From: Pseudomonadales bacterium
GTDB lineage: Bacteria; Pseudomonadota; Gammaproteobacteria; Pseudomonadales; Pseudohongiellaceae
NCBI GenBank assembly: GCA_012103535.1
Contig: WLWQ01000004.1
Coordinates: 62,001-126,000, forward strand
Reading direction: 5' to 3'
DNA length: 64,000 nucleotides
Below, in pieces: positions 60,492 through 64,000 of the stretch. The position numbers and the translations under genes are program-made. Below the pieces are notes generated by a model. The model worked only from the letters and a program-made list of their open reading frames with translations, searched no databases and was not told the DNA's origin. How positions within the stretch are numbered: position 1 is the first letter of the stretch; every line of letters begins with the position of its first letter.

Positions 60492-63151
60492 AAGATTATT
60501 CAGATACTGACAAGTTGGATCAATCCATCGAAGCAGTTAAAAAAGATTTACCCACCGAACAAGAGATCGGAGCGGCAAGCGAACGGGTTAGAGCTGCTAT
60601 TTCTGCTCAGCGAGGCCCACAAAGTGTTGTGTCTTCTGGGTCAGAGATGTCTGCCCCAGCTGAAACCTGGAATTCCTTAGAGGATTACATAGCTGCCATT
60701 CCCGCCTATCTGGCCAAACAGCTTACACCTGCCCAAACTTTACTGTTCGAAGAAGAAAGTAGGCAGTCTATTCCATTACGACGAGAATTGGACAAGGCGC
60801 GCGGTATTGGCGCGACTCATGCAGAGCTAAGTAATGATCAAGCGTCAACTAGATACGGATGGCTAGCGGCAGCGGCAACGGTCGCAGCGATTGGGATCGC
60901 TATGCTACTAGCACTGCCACAATTACCTTCGTTTGATCAATCCCAGTTGGCGCAGGTAGATGAAATCGAAGGGCAACTTTATCAAATAGTAGATGGGCGC
61001 CTGGAAAACCTAACAGCTGGTACATGGATTAGTGGGCGTCAACGAATTCGCTCTGCCGCTAATAGCTCTGCAATTGTCACACTTGATGATGGTTCCCAGA
61101 TTGAAGTTGATGAGCGATCCGAGCTAAGTCTTACTCGGCGCGGATCAGGAAATCGAATCGATGTATCGAGAGGAAGAATTTTAGTTGCCGCTTCTCCCCA
61201 AGGATCAGGGACTTTAGATGTTTTTACCAATGAGTTTGCAGTATCGGTAACTGGCACAATTTTCGAGGTAGCCCACGGCGCTAAAGGATCGCGCGTAGCG
61301 GTAGTCGAAGGTTCTGTCGATGTGTTATTGCAGGGTGACACTACCAGTTTAGAGCCAGGGCAAGTCCTGGACTCTCGCACTGAATATTTGGCGTTAACAG
61401 CTGCCGAGGAAATTGCCTGGAGCCAGAATGCCGATCTGTATATTGCAATGCTGCAAGAAGTTGCCGCGTTGCAGCAGGATTTAGAAGCAATAATGGATAC
61501 GCCGCCGCGCTATTCAACGCGCTTACTGGATCTGGTTCCGGCAGAGACTGCTGTATACATGGCAGTACCAAACGCCCCAGAAAAAATTGCCGAAGTCTAT
61601 GATGTTATTCGGGCTCGTATGCAGAGCAGTGAAACCTTAAGTGAAGCCTGGACTGAGTTTGAGTCTGCGTCAGAAGTGGGTCATCTCGATGAAATCATGT
61701 CCTGGTTACGTGAGATTGGATACGCCCTGGGGGAAGAAACTGTCGTTGCACTAACCATGCATGAAGTTGTTACTCCTGAGGGTGATGGAATTGGTGCGCC
61801 GGTAATACTTTCCGAAGTAAATGCGGATGCATTCAGAGCATCGTTTAACGAACAGGTAGAACAGATTCGAGCCACGCTTGAAGCGGAAGGTCTGGATTAC
61901 GAAATGGAGATTGCCATAGTCGATGATCCTGCCGATGCCTTAGATGGGGAACTATCTATCCTCTTATGGGAAGACATTCTTGTGGCTTCGATCAACGCTG
62001 AAATGCTAGAAGAAATGCAGAGCAATCTTGAGAATGGTAGCAGTGCGTTTGTCGACACCGAGCTACATGAGCTTTTGCAGTATTCCTACACCCAGGGTAC
62101 TGAGATGCTTGGTGCAGTACATTTCTCTCAATTGTTTTCACCATTAGAAGTTGAGATTGAAGTCGAAGAAGGCCTGGATGCAGTAGGACTAAGTAATGCC
62201 GAATATTTGATTGCCCAACATCAGCGCGAAAATAGTGAATCCAGCATTACCGCTGATATGTATTTCGATGGTGATCGACAAGGTGTCATGGCCTGGCTCG
62301 ATAATCCTGGACCAATGGGTTCCTTGGAATTTTTCTCTACCGACACTACATTCGCTGCTGCCGTATTGTTAAAAGAACCCAGTGCAATTCTGGAAGAATT
62401 CGAACCACTGGAACTGCCTGATGATTTTGATGCCGATGCGGAACTCGAATTGTTCTATAGCGTTATATCAGTATTAGGAGGCGAAGTAGCATTTGGAATT
62501 GATGGTCCGGCGCTACCCACGCCTTCGTGGAAAGTTGTCATCGAGGCCTATGATGAATCTCTGTTGCAAGAGAGTATCGAATGGTCTGTCGCCAGAATTA
62601 GTGAACTCGCTGCCACTGAAGAAGTAGATGCGTCTATAGAACTAACGGAAGTAAATATTGGTGGATTCAGCGGTTATGAAGTAAATATGTCAGGGGAAGC
62701 AGATATTGATGGCGGATTTGAACTTACTTCAGCATCGTTTAACTATGCCTATGTGGATGGATACCTAATCGCTGGTCCGGACGCCGCCGTCTTGGACCGT
62801 GCCGTTAGTTATTACGAATCAGGCTCTGGTTTACAAACCGACAATGAATTTCAGGAATTGGTATCGCGGGATGGCTATCTTGATTTCTCTCTAGTTTCCT
62901 TTAGTAGATTAGGTGAGTTAATGAGTGATGTTCTCGGAAACTTGCCATCTTCATTAACGGAAGAACAGCAAGCAGCGCTTTCCGCAATCGACACCGAAGT
63001 TGGGCCTTCAATTACTAGCGTTTTAGCGCTGTCTGATAGGATGCATTTTGCGCACAATGGTAATTCACAGCTTCCTGTACAAATACTTTCACAATTGGCT
63101 GCATTGGCACCATTAATTGAATCTGCGGCTGATCAAAACGCAGCACAATAG
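60488..63151 (+). CDS. Very large FecR-domain membrane protein (anti-sigma candidate)
   Basis: 887 residues, far longer than the ~320 usual for FecR proteins. A cytosolic N-terminal region (1-122) is followed by one membrane helix (about 123-145), a FecR domain in the periplasm (about 155-310; VTLDDGSQIEVDERSEL, TGTIFEVAHG and VVEGSVDVLLQG), and then a ~560-residue acidic extension with a pattern like DUF3352 (LVPAETAVYMAVP, about 347). The extension may sense envelope ligands. The start overlaps the sigma-factor stop. No TonB receptor gene follows, unlike the standard iron-type FecIRA systems. Confidence 0.82.
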   Translation: MKDYSDTDKLDQSIEAVKKDLPTEQEIGAASERVRAAISAQRGPQSVVSSGSEMSAPAETWNSLEDYIAAIPAYLAKQLTPAQTLLFEEESRQSIPLRRELDKARGIGATHAELSNDQASTRYGWLAAAATVAAIGIAMLLALPQLPSFDQSQLAQVDEIEGQLYQIVDGRLENLTAGTWISGRQRIRSAANSSAIVTLDDGSQIEVDERSELSLTRRGSGNRIDVSRGRILVAASPQGSGTLDVFTNEFAVSVTGTIFEVAHGAKGSRVAVVEGSVDVLLQGDTTSLEPGQVLDSRTEYLALTAAEEIAWSQNADLYIAMLQEVAALQQDLEAIMDTPPRYSTRLLDLVPAETAVYMAVPNAPEKIAEVYDVIRARMQSSETLSEAWTEFESASEVGHLDEIMSWLREIGYALGEETVVALTMHEVVTPEGDGIGAPVILSEVNADAFRASFNEQVEQIRATLEAEGLDYEMEIAIVDDPADALDGELSILLWEDILVASINAEMLEEMQSNLENGSSAFVDTELHELLQYSYTQGTEMLGAVHFSQLFSPLEVEIEVEEGLDAVGLSNAEYLIAQHQRENSESSITADMYFDGDRQGVMAWLDNPGPMGSLEFFSTDTTFAAAVLLKEPSAILEEFEPLELPDDFDADAELELFYSVISVLGGEVAFGIDGPALPTPSWKVVIEAYDESLLQESIEWSVARISELAATEEVDASIELTEVNIGGFSGYEVNMSGEADIDGGFELTSASFNYAYVDGYLIAGPDAAVLDRAVSYYESGSGLQTDNEFQELVSRDGYLDFSLVSFSRLGELMSDVLGNLPSSLTEEQQAALSAIDTEVGPSITSVLALSDRMHFAHNGNSQLPVQILSQLAALAPLIESAADQNAAQ

Positions 63152-63166
63152 TAAACTACGTACTCC

Positions 63167-64000
63167 ATGACTGAATCACTGGGTAGTGAAGAGAGATCCA
63201 CGGCAGCCTCTAGCGAGGCTGCCGCATCTGTTTTGCCCGGTGGAGAATCAACAGCAAGGTCGGCTAATACTCTCGATTCAAGCGCTGAGTCGACAGATTC
63301 AGCCCAACTGCAATCTTCAGTTATTGAGCTCGATTCTCTCTGCGTTAATTACGATAAGCCTGTCTTAGATTCTCTTTCCGCAGAAATGCGCGGTTCTTGT
63401 ATCGGTTTATTGGGTCCTAATGGCGCTGGCAAAACAACCTTACTGAACACACTGCTTGGATTTAAACGACCTTCATCCGGAAAGGCGAGCATTCTAGGAC
63501 ATGACCTTAAGAGTGGAAATCAGTGGGTGCGCAGCATGGTTGGTTATATGCCTGAGCGCGATGCATTCATTGCTGGTATGACCGGCATTCGCTTTGTAAG
63601 AATGATGGCCGAACTCTCGGGTCTTAGTTCAAAGGTTGCGCTAGAGCGCGCCCATGAAGTGTTCTTTTATGTTGGATTGGGCGAGGCAAGATATCGCAAC
63701 GTAGAATCCTATTCTCTAGGCATGAAACAGCTCGCGAAATTAGCGCAAGCCATCGTGCATGGTCCAAGACTTCTGTTTTTGGACGAGCCGACAAACGGAT
63801 TGGACCCGCCCGCTCGAGCGAGAATGTTGCAGCTTATACGAGAGATCAGAGACTCAGGTGATACGCATATCATCATTGCCTCTCATTTGTTGCAAGATAT
63901 CGAATCTTGCTGTGATGAAGTATTGGTATTAAAAGAGGGCAGGATCGCCAAATATTGTAATCTGGAAGAAGAGCGACGCAGTAATCGCCAATTTCTCCTT
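63167..64000 (+). CDS. ABC transporter ATP-binding protein, cut by the window edge
   Basis: The frame is open to the last base of the window (278 codons). After an unusual ~50-residue Ser/Ala/Glu-rich low-complexity N-terminus comes the ABC core: Walker A LLGPNGAGKTTLL (about 83-95), a Q-loop region (VGYMPERD), signature SYSLGMKQLAKLA (about 183-195), Walker B LLFLDEPTNGLDPP (about 203-216) and the switch His in IIASHLL. It is like ABC-2 type exporters (drug, polysaccharide or Nos/Gld-like). It lies 15 bases downstream of the FecR gene, so the sigma unit may control it. Confidence 0.9.
   Translation, partial: MTESLGSEERSTAASSEAAASVLPGGESTARSANTLDSSAESTDSAQLQSSVIELDSLCVNYDKPVLDSLSAEMRGSCIGLLGPNGAGKTTLLNTLLGFKRPSSGKASILGHDLKSGNQWVRSMVGYMPERDAFIAGMTGIRFVRMMAELSGLSSKVALERAHEVFFYVGLGEARYRNVESYSLGMKQLAKLAQAIVHGPRLLFLDEPTNGLDPPARARMLQLIREIRDSGDTHIIIASHLLQDIESCCDEVLVLKEGRIAKYCNLEEERRSNRQFLL

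Noticed and set aside
1..64000. CRISPR array, rRNA, tRNA, insertion sequence or prophage
   Set aside because: I found no regularly spaced repeats, no RNA-gene signatures and no transposase, integrase or phage structural genes in any frame.

Overview
The window looks like a chromosomal segment of a free-living, probably marine, Gram-negative gammaproteobacterium. Supporting signs are a TonB-dependent receptor, lipobox lipoproteins, outer-membrane barrels ending in aromatic residues, a type II/IV pseudopilin, hybrid histidine kinases, a GGDEF-EAL protein, many exported beta-propeller enzymes (phytase, PQQ sugar dehydrogenases, NHL, YVTN and SMP-30-like) and a DUF1592/DUF1552 pair. GC content is moderate by eye. 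I see no rRNA, tRNA, CRISPR array, transposase, integrase or phage gene. The lineage is inference from gene content.

Layout. 1-5 kb: end of a membrane gene, a DUF2799 lipoprotein, and a convergent beta-propeller phytase / TonB-receptor pair. 5-12.5 kb: an exported PhnD-like binding protein with a hybrid kinase carrying receiver and HPt domains, divergent from a second REC-PAS-kinase-REC gene that is split by one in-frame TGA. 12.5-18.3 kb: a GGDEF/EAL protein behind a pseudopilin, and a secreted protein with four copies of a Cys-containing 'ECDDPRF' repeat. 18.4-27.3 kb: a compact biosynthetic-looking cluster: PQQ-type dehydrogenase, glycosyltransferase, methyltransferase, YceI, stand-alone GTP cyclohydrolase II, RibD-type reductase without deaminase, BchC-like dehydrogenase and an aberrant 6-pyruvoyl-tetrahydropterin-synthase homologue, with a convergent CDP-alcohol phosphatidyltransferase and LPG-synthase-type membrane protein. 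27.4-35.6 kb: propeller, porin-like protein, YceI, ankyrin protein divergent from DUF1592 (split by one in-frame TAG) and DUF1552. 35.7-44.6 kb: a GT-C-like membrane protein, exported cupin, FAH and M20 enzymes, and a dihaem/monohaem cytochrome lipoprotein operon with a YVTN propeller. 44.7-46.5 kb: Lrp regulator divergent from alanine dehydrogenase. 46.6-53 kb: a phytoene-desaturase-like flavoprotein, YfiR plus outer-membrane barrel, and a class IV aminotransferase overlapping a sulfotransferase-like gene. 53-59.7 kb: amidohydrolase, His-rich barrel, two PQQ enzymes and a third YceI. 59.9-64 kb: ECF sigma factor, a very large FecR-type anti-sigma protein and an ABC ATPase that runs off the window.

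The best candidate for an undescribed system is the 18.4-27.3 kb cluster. Its RibA, RibD-reductase and PTPS homologues point to a GTP-derived pyrimidine, pterin or flavin-like product that is then oxidised, methylated and glycosylated. The convergent membrane genes may link it to a lipid. The PTPS homologue keeps the zinc histidines but seems to lack the usual catalytic Cys/Asp/His, so this is probably not ordinary queuosine or biopterin synthesis.

Two large genes are each interrupted by a single in-frame stop at a position where the family expects Arg (TGA) or Trp (TAG). Both fit C:G to T:A transitions, so they look like recent nonsense mutations or sequence errors rather than recoding: TAG and TGA both serve as normal stops in neighbouring genes.
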